Shown: piece after piece, positions 43,401-51,536 of the stretch | Layout of the letters: the number at the start of each line of letters is the position of its first letter | How positions within the stretch are numbered: position 1 is the stretch's first letter | Assembly (NCBI GenBank): GCA_013400975.1 | Contig: WBMZ01012102.1 | Location: forward strand, 143,342-207,341 | Length of the DNA: 64,000 nt | Source of the DNA: Atrichornis clamosus | Lineage: Eukaryota; Chordata; Aves; Passeriformes; Menuridae | Direction: 5' to 3' | The notes under the pieces: generated by a model | What the model was told of the DNA's origin: nothing | The model's database searches: none | The model's input: only the letters and a program-made list of their open reading frames with translations | Program-made: the position numbers and the translations under genes

Positions 43401-46400
43401 CATCACTGAAATTGAGGACAGCATTTGTAATCATATAAACAAGATCAAGACTACATCCTAGATGTTTTTATGAATGACAGGATATATTGAGATCAGAGAG
43501 AGACTCAGTGGAAGGCTGTAAAGCTTCTCAGATAGGAGAAATCAAATCAAACGTTCAAAATACCCAACTGGTGTTTTAAGTCTGTGGCTACAAGGTTTGT
43601 CACACCCTCATGTATGGCTAGTTGAGTAAAGCTCAGGGTTTTACTCTGTTAATTTTTCTTTTGCTGAAAGTTCCTATCTCATGGATTCTTTTGATGACTG
43701 TGTAACACAAAATTATTACAATCTTCTACAGTAAAGGCAAGCAGCTGAGATTTCTCATAAACCTGTGGGTTTATGTTTTTGTTCTTGTCCCTTCAGATGT
43801 GTTCATACTGGTACTTATAGGGCAGCTGGGCATTTGCCTCTTCTTGATGTTTGCTGACATTGATGATCTCTACTCCAAGATGGATGTGAGTATTGCTCCA
43901 AGGGGGATTTTCTTCCTACTGCCAGACCCATTATAAGTGCACTGGAATTGTTTTAACAAAAGGCACAGACTTTTGCACGGATACATGGCACTTCTAAAGA
44001 CACATCAAATTTAAAGAGGTGGATTTTAGATGACAGGATTGTAGAAACTTCTGGAAATACAGTAATGCCAAACTAATATCTGTGCATTCAACTGGACAGC
44101 TACACATGTAATTTTGATTGCTTCAGCAGACTGTCCATGCAACAGAAGATTACATCACTAAGCTTATGATGCATAGTGTGTTGGTGGCTTGTGAAGCCAG
44201 GAGCAGGATGCGGCTGGGCTCTTAAAAATAAAGCCCCACGTGTTTGTGTTTCTCAAGCTGTGGTACTCTGAACAAAGGTCCTCCTGCAAAGATCTGCCAG
44301 TTTACACTCAGAGCAGCTCTCAGTTTTCAGTGCCAAACCTTTTCAGGCTCCCTGTTTAAATCTCAGAGAACCTGCAGTTTCCCAAAGCAGAATTTGGGTT
44401 TAGAACAGTTATAGAGAAAGACTAGTGGGGCTGTCATGGCAAGAGAGGATCTTGATCCTTGATTAATAAATGCCAATAGGTCTTGACTTACGTAGTCTAG
44501 CAGAATGCAAGCTGGGAGTTGTCTTGTGCAAATCCATCCCAAGGGAAATGTGAGGGAAGGATAAGATCTGCATCAGCTGAAGGGCAGGGTTGTCAGTGAA
44601 CCTGACAATTACTATGTTGAGGCTGGCAGATGTTAACCTCCTCCACTGTGACACTCTCACTGGTGACACTCTCACTCTCACAACAAAGGCAACACACAGG
44701 TATTTTTTCTGTACATTTGCAATCAAAGCAATGAAATGTGGTGGCTTTGAGTAACAAGAGCTGAACACGATGCTGCTTCCAGTCCTGTGTGTTTCTATGA
44801 CAGTTAGCAAGTCGATTTAGAAATGGAAATAATGAAACATGGAGAGAGAAACAGAGTCAAAGGCTATGGTTCTCTGTTTTAAATGCCAAACAGCCCAGCT
44901 AAAGTCGCCTCACCGTGTAACTCTGTGCAGAGCCCGGCTCCGGGGGCAGACCCAGTTAGAGAACCTGCCACGAGATGGCACTTTAAAGCAAGTCATCGTC
45001 CTGTTGTGGGCTGTGGTGGCACCGGGCATTTCAGCACTGCAGCTGCACGGGGATAAAATGCTGCTGGGGAGAACTGCAAAACTCCCAGCGCAAGCAGTCC
45101 GGAGGGAATACACTGGAATTGCTGAGAAGAGAACAGGAGGGAGTAGCAATAAAAACCTCTGCAATAGCCTAGCCCTGCTGATCCAAATTTTGGATCTGAG
45201 CTGCATCTCCAAAAGCAGTTGAGCTACAGCCAAAAAGCTAGTCCCAGCTGTGGGAAGCTGGAACTGGGTTTGGAGCTGAAATACTCAGAACTATTTCTTA
45301 ATTATAGAAAGAAGAAAAAAGGCAGTTAGAATTCCTCAGTTCTAAAGAATGATTTTCTCTGTTTTCTCTACTTCATCATATGTTTAAAAGCATCTTTATT
45401 AGTAATTCCTCAAGACAAGTAGCAATATTAGCTCATGAGCAGGGTACAGCCAGTTTGGGAGTCTGGCTTCTCATGACACGAAGCTGCTGAAGGGTCTGGA
45501 GCACAAGTCATACAAGGAGTGGCTGGGGGAACTGTGTTTGATTAGTCTGGGGAGAAGGAGGCTCAGGGGAGACCTTAATTCCTTCTACAGGTACCTGCCA
45601 GGAGGCTGTAGCAAGGTGGGTGTCCCCTTTTTTCTCCCATATAACAAGTGATAGAGAGGAAATGGCCTCAAGCTGAGCCAAGGAAAGTTTTGACTGGAGA
45701 TTAAGAAAAATTTCTTAACCTGAAAGGGTTACAGACTGGAACAGACTGCTCAGGGAATTGGTGCCATCATCCCTAGAAGTATTTAAAAGAAATGTAATTG
45801 CGGCACTTAGGGACATGGTGGATTTGGCAGTGCCAGGTTAATGGTTGGATTCAAAGATAGTAGGGTTTTCTCCAACCTAAACGATTCTGTGTTGTGTTAC
45901 ACAAATACTCACCAGTGTTTTTACTGTGGACATGTTGCTGAACAGCTTTGCTTTTTTCCCCAGCTTGTTTGCACCCCTGCCACGTGGCGAATCTCCATGG
46001 TGATAATGCTTGCAGTCACACTTGCTGTGTCCTTCCTTGTGGAGGTGAGTGTGCTTCATTGGATGTACTGGTCAGCACTAATGGGAGAGACAAGATGGTC
46101 AAGTCTTGCTCTTTGTCCCTCCTCCTCAGCCCAGTTTGGGAATATCTGGTAAAACAGGAGTAATTGCTGCTACCTCACCCTTACTCCCTTTTCTCTAAGC
46201 CCTCCATCTGAATGGTAAGGGAATGCAAGGCCTGGCCACCTTGTCTTTGGTGAGTGGAATCTATCAGGCCCTGCCCCAGGCTAGAAAAATGTGGGTATTC
46301 TGTGGTGTTTTCTAATCAGATCCTGAAGACTGTCAAGAGCAGCTGGTCACAGTTCTCTGGTGGAGAACTCTGGTGGAGAACTCTGGTGGAGCTGGTATGA

Positions 46401-46777
46401 GAAGTGGTCAGTAAAAGGCTGTTTAGGGGATGTAGATGAGCAGGACAGGGTGGGAGAGCTGGGTCTTCACTATCTACCCTATGTGTGTACTCTGGGTGAA
46501 GAGTAAATTGCTGTCCAGATGCTCTAAAATCTTTCTTTTGCTTTTGTCTTTACAGGAAGCTGTCATTGAGAACAGACCCCTGTGGCTGCTTCTGAAAAAG
46601 ACCTTCCAGTACCACTCAAAGAGCCACTACAAGAGGCTGCAGCACGTGTTAGAGCAGGACTCAGCCTGGCCACCTCTGGATGAAACCTTCTTCTCAGATT
46701 CTGTGGCAATAACAGTAGAGGGAAATATGGGAGGCCATAACAATCCAACATTTGACAGCAGTGAGGACTCACTCTGA
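7373..46777 (+). CDS. ATP13A4: ATP13A4, P5B-type ATPase (30 coding exons, complete)
   Basis: A multi-pass P-type ATPase of the P5B group, whose studied members (ATP13A2, ATP13A3 and, by recent reports, ATP13A4) move polyamines out of endosomes or lysosomes; activity here is inferred. The 30 exons join to 1,202 codons with no frameshift; human ATP13A4 is about 1,196 residues. Motifs in order: N-terminal GEENEM, A-domain TGES (311-314), M4 PPALP (440-444, the P5B substrate motif), phosphorylated Asp in DKTGT (483-487), KGAPE (621-625, nucleotide domain), TGDN (714-717), GDGAND hinge (844-849). The membrane helices are recognisable, and NAS and NTT sites lie in a predicted luminal loop in exon 27. 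The start [10 protein letters not shown] and the end [12 protein letters not shown] fit ATP13A4 rather than ATP13A5, whose C terminus differs. All introns are GT-AG. It is head to head with OPA1, as in other vertebrates. All key residues are present, so it looks functional. Confidence 0.96.
7436..15025 (+). other. ATP13A4: ATP13A4 intron 1
   Basis: 7.6-kb intron. It holds a TC-rich run near 10111-10128 and a purine-rich strand bias at about 9240-9480. The longest open frame (8111-8569, 152 codons) has no recognisable homology or splice context. I see nothing else. Confidence 0.8.
10111..10128 (+). repeat. TC microsatellite
   Basis: Short (TC)n run of about 17-18 bases in ATP13A4 intron 1. 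Confidence 0.85.
15026..15199 (+). CDS. ATP13A4: ATP13A4 coding exon 2
   Basis: 58 codons, phase 0-0, between tacag and gtaggt. Encodes the first hydrophobic segment ([19 protein letters not shown]) and the Cys-containing [10 protein letters not shown] block that ends LLRTT, as in the P5B family. Confidence 0.95.
17634..17768 (+). CDS. ATP13A4: ATP13A4 coding exon 3
   Basis: 45 codons, phase 0-0, starting DDFRIYSRK and ending KPSLQ before gtaagt. This cytosolic N-terminal stretch is the least conserved part of the family; the exon start (DEFQIYS in human) anchors it. Confidence 0.9.
19947..20017 (+). CDS. ATP13A4: ATP13A4 coding exon 4
   Basis: 71 nt between ttgcag and gtgagt. Encodes the conserved VQKIRYVWN block and FQKVG. 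The following intron is only 92 bp. Confidence 0.95.
20110..20190 (+). CDS. ATP13A4: ATP13A4 coding exon 5
   Basis: 81 nt from ttttag to gtaccc. Reads [20 protein letters not shown], matching the human LEDW...HQKFGSGLT region just before the first core membrane helix. Confidence 0.93.
20983..21052 (+). CDS. ATP13A4: ATP13A4 coding exon 6
   Basis: 70 nt from atacag to a weak donor gttaaa. Encodes [20 protein letters not shown], a P5B signature leading into M1. It completes an exon 4-6 phase block of 74 codons. Confidence 0.95.
21902..22036 (+). CDS. ATP13A4: ATP13A4 coding exon 7 (M1-M2)
   Basis: 45 codons, phase 0-0. [19 protein letters not shown] and [19 protein letters not shown] are the first two core membrane helices. 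A decayed paralogous copy of this exon lies at 51404-51536. Confidence 0.96.
22453..22525 (+). CDS. ATP13A4: ATP13A4 coding exon 8
   Basis: 73 nt, [20 protein letters not shown] then RNKEG, the start of the actuator domain. It ends one base into a Gly codon. Confidence 0.95.
23162..23293 (+). CDS. ATP13A4: ATP13A4 coding exon 9 (actuator domain)
   Basis: 132 nt, [17 protein letters not shown] through [20 protein letters not shown]. The last base starts the Gly of TGES. The inverted relic at 58438-58555 is the equivalent exon of the dead paralogue. Confidence 0.96.
24477..24647 (+). CDS. ATP13A4: ATP13A4 coding exon 10 (TGES)
   Basis: 171 nt from cctag to gtcagt. It completes TGES (residues 311-314, dephosphorylation loop), then PVTKTHLPQ and [15 protein letters not shown], ending VVLRT. 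Confidence 0.96.
25072..25229 (+). CDS. ATP13A4: ATP13A4 coding exon 11 (M3)
   Basis: 158 nt, [20 protein letters not shown] followed by helix M3 ([20 protein letters not shown]), ending ALNR in phase 0. Confidence 0.96.
25230..28242 (+). other. ATP13A4: ATP13A4 intron 11
   Basis: 3-kb intron with a short TA repeat (25303-25318) and a GGT/GGA-rich patch (26225-26252). A more GC-rich stretch at about 26380-26760 looks unlike its flanks and may be an old repeat; I cannot name it. Confidence 0.7.
28243..28431 (+). CDS. ATP13A4: ATP13A4 coding exon 12 (M4, PPALP, DK)
   Basis: 63 codons, phase 0-0, [20 protein letters not shown] through [16 protein letters not shown]. Contains PPALP (440-444) in M4 and ends on the phosphorylated Asp-Lys of DKTGT. 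Confidence 0.97.
28744..28805 (+). CDS. ATP13A4: ATP13A4 coding exon 13 (TGT)
   Basis: 62 nt from tag to gtaagg. Supplies [13 protein letters not shown], completing the catalytic DKTGT split by the intron. Confidence 0.96.
29523..29673 (+). CDS. ATP13A4: ATP13A4 coding exon 14
   Basis: 151 nt, [20 protein letters not shown], then [20 protein letters not shown] and [10 protein letters not shown] before gtaaag. The GDP-L-KMFE block is typical of the P5 nucleotide domain. The relic at 55345-55484 is its paralogue. Confidence 0.96.
31038..31124 (+). CDS. ATP13A4: ATP13A4 coding exon 15
   Basis: 29 codons, phase 0-0, [14 protein letters not shown] to [10 protein letters not shown], from cag to gtaagc. 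Poorly conserved loop; the VVRPGPKA end fits VVKPCRTA/IIKPGPKA of human paralogues. Confidence 0.9.
31796..31949 (+). CDS. ATP13A4: ATP13A4 coding exon 16 (KGAPE)
   Basis: 154 nt, [20 protein letters not shown] then [23 protein letters not shown] (621-625) is the nucleotide-domain signature. Confidence 0.96.
32532..32643 (+). CDS. ATP13A4: ATP13A4 coding exon 17
   Basis: 112 nt from gcacag to gtaagc. [20 protein letters not shown] then [10 protein letters not shown], nucleotide domain. Confidence 0.95.
32933..32988 (+). repeat. 28-bp tandem duplication
   Basis: Two exact copies of a 28-bp unit beginning ttgcattccatcatttctac, in ATP13A4 intron 17. Confidence 0.95.
34019..34133 (+). repeat. 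~115-bp direct repeat, copy 1 (ATP13A4 intron 17)
   Basis: Begins ggaatgttttaaataaggag and runs to about aatgtact. It matches 35734-35848 with only about three mismatches and no gap. Confidence 0.92.
34588..34712 (+). CDS. ATP13A4: ATP13A4 coding exon 18
   Basis: 125 nt. [20 protein letters not shown], then the P-domain block [17 protein letters not shown] and the first base of the Gly in TGDN. Confidence 0.96.
35521..35684 (+). CDS. ATP13A4: ATP13A4 coding exon 19 (TGDN)
   Basis: 164 nt from ttgtag to gtgagc. [19 protein letters not shown] (TGDN 714-717), then [20 protein letters not shown]. The frame stays open into the intron for 46 more codons to a stop at 35820-35822, but the donor position fits the next exon and the family. 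Confidence 0.95.
35734..35848 (+). repeat. ~115-bp direct repeat, copy 2 (ATP13A4 intron 19)
   Basis: Partner of 34019-34133, same strand, 1,715 bp away. It begins 50 bp after the exon 19 donor. The two copies enclose exons 18 and 19. Confidence 0.92.
36719..36841 (+). CDS. ATP13A4: ATP13A4 coding exon 20
   Basis: 41 codons, phase 0-0, [20 protein letters not shown] then [20 protein letters not shown] ending K before gtaaga. Variable loop followed by the conserved HFAMSGKSY block. Confidence 0.95.
37481..37560 (+). CDS. ATP13A4: ATP13A4 coding exon 21
   Basis: 80 nt from cttatag to gtaagt. [20 protein letters not shown] then EEFQKL. The relic at 61828-61907 has exactly the same 80-nt length. 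Confidence 0.96.
38000..38035 (+). repeat. TA/GATA microsatellite
   Basis: gtatatatatatagatatat and following GATA-type units, in ATP13A4 intron 21. Confidence 0.85.
38331..38373 (+). CDS. ATP13A4: ATP13A4 coding exon 22 (GDGAND)
   Basis: 43-nt micro-exon, [14 protein letters not shown], the P-domain hinge motif (GDGAND, 844-849) that helps bind Mg2+. Confidence 0.97.
38970..39079 (+). CDS. ATP13A4: ATP13A4 coding exon 23
   Basis: 110 nt, [20 protein letters not shown] then [16 protein letters not shown]. The P5B block [13 protein letters not shown] is intact. Confidence 0.96.
39889..39985 (+). CDS. ATP13A4: ATP13A4 coding exon 24 (M5)
   Basis: 97 nt, [20 protein letters not shown] then [13 protein letters not shown], membrane helix M5. 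Confidence 0.96.
40699..40771 (+). CDS. ATP13A4: ATP13A4 coding exon 25
   Basis: 73 nt, [20 protein letters not shown] then IGVT, membrane helix M6; FQDLAIT is a P5B signature. Confidence 0.96.
42054..42228 (+). CDS. ATP13A4: ATP13A4 coding exon 26
   Basis: 175 nt, [20 protein letters not shown] then [20 protein letters not shown] (M7) and [12 protein letters not shown]. Confidence 0.96.
42650..42858 (+). CDS. ATP13A4: ATP13A4 coding exon 27
   Basis: 209 nt. A variable, probably luminal loop with N-glycosylation sequons NAS and NTT, then helix M8 ([20 protein letters not shown]) and FRQPIYTN. Confidence 0.95.
43088..43132 (+). repeat. Inverted repeat enclosing a 20-base T run
   Basis: The arms actctcttcagc and gctgaagagtt are complementary apart from one extra base and flank T20 (43102-43121). 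In intron 27 of ATP13A4. Confidence 0.8.
43797..43885 (+). CDS. ATP13A4: ATP13A4 coding exon 28
   Basis: 89 nt, [20 protein letters not shown], helix M9, ending DLYSKMD before gtgagt. Confidence 0.95.
45478..45897 (+). mobile_element. CR1 LINE 3' fragment in ATP13A4 intron 28
   Basis: A 5'-truncated CR1 tail. Recognisable blocks are gggtctggagcacaagtc, the gaaggaggctcaggggagac box, the cagggaattggtgccatcat region and the ending ccaacctaaacgattctgtg. Sense orientation. It is diverged and stops 66 bp before exon 29. Confidence 0.85.
45964..46044 (+). CDS. ATP13A4: ATP13A4 coding exon 29
   Basis: 27 codons, phase 0-0, [20 protein letters not shown] then AVSFLVE, the last membrane helix (M10). 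Confidence 0.96.
46352..46394 (+). repeat. 14-bp tandem repeat, about 3 copies
   Basis: ctctggtggagaa repeated in tandem in ATP13A4 intron 29, about 160 bp before exon 30. Confidence 0.85.
46556..46777 (+). CDS. ATP13A4: ATP13A4 coding exon 30 and stop
   Basis: 73 codons plus TGA. Cytosolic tail [15 protein letters not shown] to [12 protein letters not shown]. The NP-F-S-E ending is shared with human ATP13A4 (SNPVFESNEEQL) and not with ATP13A5, which supports the orthology call. Confidence 0.97.
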   Translation, partial: EAVIENRPLWLLLKKTFQYHSKSHYKRLQHVLEQDSAWPPLDETFFSDSVAITVEGNMGGHNNPTFDSSEDSL

Positions 46778-47790
46778 AGGAAACTGTTGGGGGGCACATG
46801 TCCAGGGCAGTTGCGTTTGGCTGTAAAGGGACTCAGCGACTTAAAAAAGAGGAAGGACTGACCCATCACTGCCACCCCATTCTAGGACTAACCAGCTCTT
46901 GCTTGCCTCTAAATTAACTGGAAGAACAAGCGCTGGCTACAGTAACATAAAGTCACAACGTTTCCTGTGTCCCCTTGCTGCCGTACAAATGGCCACCAGC
47001 TGTAAACTGAACACCTTGCTGAATATTGGCAGAGTATTCGTGGTTGAAACACCCCATTGGTGCATCCCTCTGATGAACTGCGTTATGCAGTCCCCAAGGG
47101 TGGGAGCTCCTCCAGATGAAAAGTAGCTAATTGCAATAGCAGCACTGCTCCGGGCAGATCCCTTTGAGAAAACACATAGAACTTACTCCTGATAGAGGCT
47201 GCTGAACATAGGCATTCCTGGGATTCCTCATGGGGTTTTAGGTACTGCTACTGGGTGTCTGGCTTTTGTTGGAGGTTTTAACCCTTCTGGCTATACTTGG
47301 CTTCCAGAGCTGGAAGGAGCTGCAAACAGCCAAAGCTTTCTAGAAGTGTCGATGCCCAGCACCACTGTGCTCTTCCCGTGATAGGAACAAAACAGAGCTC
47401 TCTTGCAAGCTCACTGCTACCAGGGCACCTGTTTGCTCTCTTAGTTTAAGGTGTGATACTTGCATTTTCTGGGTGAAAAATCTATTGGCCTGCAAAGCAG
47501 AATGATTTTGTTATTTAACAATTCTTTTTAGTGGGAGGTATTTGTTTGGGATATCCATTTTAAAAATGTAGAATGGAACATGTGGTAATTGCAGATTGTG
47601 ATCTCATCCTATGGGTCTTCAAGGACACGCTGTCCCTCGTGGTGTGAGCTTGCTCTACCAGGGCAGGTGCTGCACAGCTGGGCTGCCTCCTGGCATCAGC
47701 TTTACCAGTGCCAAAAGAAGCAAACATCAAAGGGGTTATTAACCTCAAGGACCTAAGGTCTGAAATAAAAGATGTGGAGCCAACTAGGTC
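46778..47790 (+). other. ATP13A4: ATP13A4 3' UTR with poly(A) signal
   Basis: About 1 kb after the stop. The first canonical AATAAA I find is at 47764-47769, so cleavage is expected near 47780-47790. The exact end is inference. Confidence 0.55.
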
Positions 47791-50617
47791 TCTGAATAAT
47801 TTTATTATATTCTGTGGTATGCTCTTAAGTTGAACCACCTGAGGCTCTGGTTTCTACCCATGATTGAAGATACAATTCATCAGCTCATATCCCTCACTTG
47901 TTAATCTTTGATGGTGACTTTTACTCACTTTGCTGTGCTGTGTTTGCCATACATAAATGCAAATATTTCAATTTGAACAAAACATTTATTTGCCTCAAAG
48001 CAATTTTTGTATCTGTGTTTGACAAGTTTGACATAAGCAAATGGAGTAAATACCTTCCTGCCTACACTAGTTTACCTAATGGTAAATGCCTGTTACAAAG
48101 CCACACAACTTGACACCAACCAGAAATGTTTCATCTCTATTTCTAAAAGTGTCTCCAAAGTTTTCACGAGTTCTCAGTTCACAGCAAAATCCACTGGAAA
48201 GAGAAGGCTGGATGCTCTATGAATTACTTACAGCTTGAGTCATAAAAAAAGGGCAGGTTCATGGAGTTACTCCTGATATCCTGTCTTTTAGATACAGTAA
48301 CATTTATCTTGAAGACAAAATTCACTGTCCTATTTATGGACTCCCTCACACAACAAATATGTTGCTGCCTGTGATACAGTGACAGCTGCAGTAGCATTCC
48401 AGACTGGGTGTGTGATTTATATTTAGATACCATTGAGACTATAAAAGTATCAAGTCTTGGCAAACCTGTGGTAATTGTTGGGTTGTTGTGATAAAGACCT
48501 GCTTGGCTGCTGCTGAAATACAGCCTTACCTGCCAGAGAACAGAATTCAGGTGCTAGGTAATGTTTAACCACTGCCACTCTAACCACTCTAATCACCTCT
48601 ACCACGTCAACCTCAGCTCCTTTCCAGAGAGGTCAGTAAGTCAGGCTAGCACTTGATGGGACCAAGTTATGAAGTTTTTGGAAGATTTCACCTGGGTGCT
48701 TGCGGATGGGGTGACTGATACTTCATAGACATAAGCCATGGGGGAAAGCTGCTGAATCTTTTTTGGCTGTTAGCACACATTCCTGGCAGAAGGTTGCAGG
48801 GAAGAACAGGAAGCTAAGAAGTTGCTGCATACTTGTAAACAGCTAAATATTTCCCTTATGGTGACTGTGTGTCCCTTCTTGGAGAGCAGTGGTGTCAAAG
48901 ACTGATGTCCTCCTGCCCTGCTGTTGGCCCTTATGCCCAACAGAACTTTTCCTGTGGACAGGGACATTTTGCCTCCTGACTGAGCAGTGACACAGACCTG
49001 GAGTGCTCAAGCTTTCTGCAGCTGCCCTTTTATGAACGTTCTCGATAACAATCTTGAGTGGAAATTTATTGGAACAGCTAAGGCACACTCATTCCTCTTT
49101 AACAGCCTTGGTTTAGTAGTCTGGAGATGACAACGCATGAGAGAAATGCTGCTGTTGCTGGGCTTGCTTGTGGCCTCAACAGCAGTGTGAAACACAAGTG
49201 TGTTTTAGAATGGAGGCAAATATTTGCAAAATTGCTGGTTTTAATTGCTTTTTTCACCTCATAACTTCCTTTTCTCCTATGGCATATACTCAAGGTTTTT
49301 TTCCTGCATAAATAAGGACACACTGCAGGACTGGTCTTCCTCTACAGAGGACAAAACAAAGACATCTTGTGGATAAGAGGGGAAGAAGTTATGGATGGGT
49401 ACTTGCTGAGTTTGCACAGAGAAGTGCTAGGCATGTGCTGCTGCCAAACTGTAAGCAGAGGCTCTGCACACAGGATGTTGTCATGGCATCTGTGTTCACT
49501 TCACTGGGCCATGGATGCTACATGAGTGTCCTTAAAATGGGAGAGACCTATGAATGCTGGGACTCTGAGCTAGTATGTGCCTGAACTCTTAGTGGAGTGT
49601 GTTTGAAACCCTACAAAATACATGAAAAGCTTCAGGACTCCTGAAATTGGCTGGATTTGACGTTACGAACCTTTCATTACCCTCTGGAGAGGGGTTTTGA
49701 AGAGAACTCCGTTGTGGCACTCTGAAAAGTTTATTTAATTTAAACTTTGCACTCCCATCCAAGGCTGAAACTTCATGTTTGAAATATTAATGGTGGTGCC
49801 TGGAGGCAGACTAGTCCTCATAAGTTTGTAATATTCCGGTCCAGATATAGCTTTAGTGTCCAAAGGCTGACACCCTCATTTAGTGTCTGTCTTTTTGTCA
49901 TAGTGAATGTTGAAGAATGTATTAAATTTTCAATGAGGGACCAAATTTGTCAGAGGAATAATTCATTTCACTTCCAATCTTTATGCAGAAAGCACTCCCA
50001 CTATTCTAGTTCTACCAGCTCTATGGAATAGTCTGTCACTCCTTCAGAGAAGCCAAGGGTGGGTAAATCTCTGAAAAACTTAATCTAAATCTTTTCCTGT
50101 TAGTTCTGTACCACAATAACCAAAAGGATGTTCTCCAATATCCATGGGGCTTGTGGCCTGTTTTAACATAACACATAAAAGTGAATGATGACTATTGTTA
50201 TAAGGCTGACACAATGCAGAGTAGCTGAAAGTATGGACATACAAGGAAATCAAACCATCATTTCAGCAGTAGTCTAAGGTTGATTACTGCTGGCCTCACA
50301 GACCATTAGGTTTTCTTTACAATTTTCCTTTTTCCAAATAAATATCATATCCATAGTGACCTTCTTAAATCACAAAATATTATAGACTATTATGTTAATT
50401 CAGTCTTTCCCCTCACCCTCCTATATTTGGGTACTGTCTCCTGAGTAGCAATTACTTAACATCAGAAATGTTATGGTCACCTCTGTTAGATGGCTGTGCT
50501 GGGAAATCACATGATTTACACTCACTCAAGTCAGGCTTTCGGTTTCCAGCATAGTTGCTGCCAAAGAGGAATTGGTTATCAACAGTTTCCAGTTACAGAC
50601 ATGTGTAAGCTGATAAG
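47791..50617. other. Intergenic DNA after ATP13A4
   Basis: No exon recognised. If the dead ATP13A5 kept its ancestral order, its exons 1-6 should have been here; I looked for the [13 protein letters not shown] and CGPN blocks by eye and found none, so they are deleted or unrecognisable. Confidence 0.5.
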
Positions 50618-51237
50618 TTGTGCCCTGGCAGCCAGAAGGAACACCCATGTCCCGGGGGACATCAGGCACAGCATCGCCAGCCGGGCAAGGGAGGGCATGG
50701 TCCCGCTCTGCTCTGCACTGGGGCGGCCTCACCTCGAGTGCTGGGGGCAGTTTTGGGCACCACAATGGAAGAAAGACATTAAAATATGAGAGTGTCCAAA
50801 GGAGAGCAACAAAGGTGGTGAAGGGCCTTGAGGGGAAGCCGTGTGAGGAGCAGCTGAGGTCACTTGGTCTGTTCAGCCTGGAGAAGAGGAGACTGAGGGG
50901 AGACCTCATTGCAGCTACAACTTCATCGTGAGGAGCAGACTCTGATCTCTTCTCTGGTGACCAGTGACAGGACCCAGGGAATGGCCTGAAGTTGTGTCAG
51001 GGGAGGTTTAGTTTGGATATTAGAAAAAAGTTCTTCACCCAGAGGGTGGCTGGGCACTGAACAGGCTCCCCAGGGCAGTGGTCACAGCACCAAACCTGAC
51101 AGAGTCCAGGAAGAGTTTGGGCAATACTCCCAGGCACATGGTGTGACTCTTGGGGATGGTGCTGTGTAGGGCCAGGAGCTGGACTCGATGATCCGCATGG
51201 TCCCTTCCAACTCAGCGTATTCGGTGATTCTGTGAAG
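50618..51237 (+). mobile_element. CR1 LINE 3' fragment
   Basis: About 620 bp of CR1 tail. It has a GC-rich reverse-transcriptase-end block (about 50650-50760), the gttcagcctggagaagagga box, and an end at ccttccaactcagcg...gattctgtga, the usual CR1 terminus. It lies about 170 bp upstream of the exon-7 relic of the dead ATP13A5. Confidence 0.9.
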
Positions 51238-51403
51238 TTTGGGCCTGGAGGCTGATAATGCTCTAAAACAGCCATGGAAAAGCCTTGGAATAGAAAACAA
51301 ACCCTTTAAATGGATGTTTAAGACTCCTGGATGTCGTACTGAAATGTTCTCACCTCTTCTCACACTCAGTCTCTCCTGGCATGTGTTCCATTCACATTTG
51401 CAT

Positions 51404-51536
51404 ATTTTATATCCCTTCTATGTGTTCTAAGTCTTCACCCTCACGCTGTCACTGAGCAAAGGCTACACTGAATATTCAGTGACCACCATAACCCTGTTGA
51501 TCACTTCTGTTGGCTTAAGTGTACACCCTGAGACAG
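51404..51536 (+). pseudogene. ATP13A5: ATP13A5 relic: exon 7 equivalent
   Basis: The plus strand reads ILYPFYVF, stop, VFTLTLSLSKGYTEYSV, then TTITLLITSVGLSV. It aligns without gaps to the M1-M2 exon of P5B ATPases. FTLTL-LS-GY-EYSV is specific to human ATP13A5 as I recall it, not to ATP13A4 ([12 protein letters not shown] here). It is dead: a Gln codon became TAA (51428-51430), the end is about 2 nt short, the donor GT after GAGACAG is CT, and the acceptor AG is lost. The intact ATP13A4 exon is 135 nt; this piece is 133. Confidence 0.88.

Noticed and set aside
44839..45222. 127-codon open frame in ATP13A4 intron 28
   Set aside because: No homology recognised; directly upstream of a CR1 fragment and probably chance.
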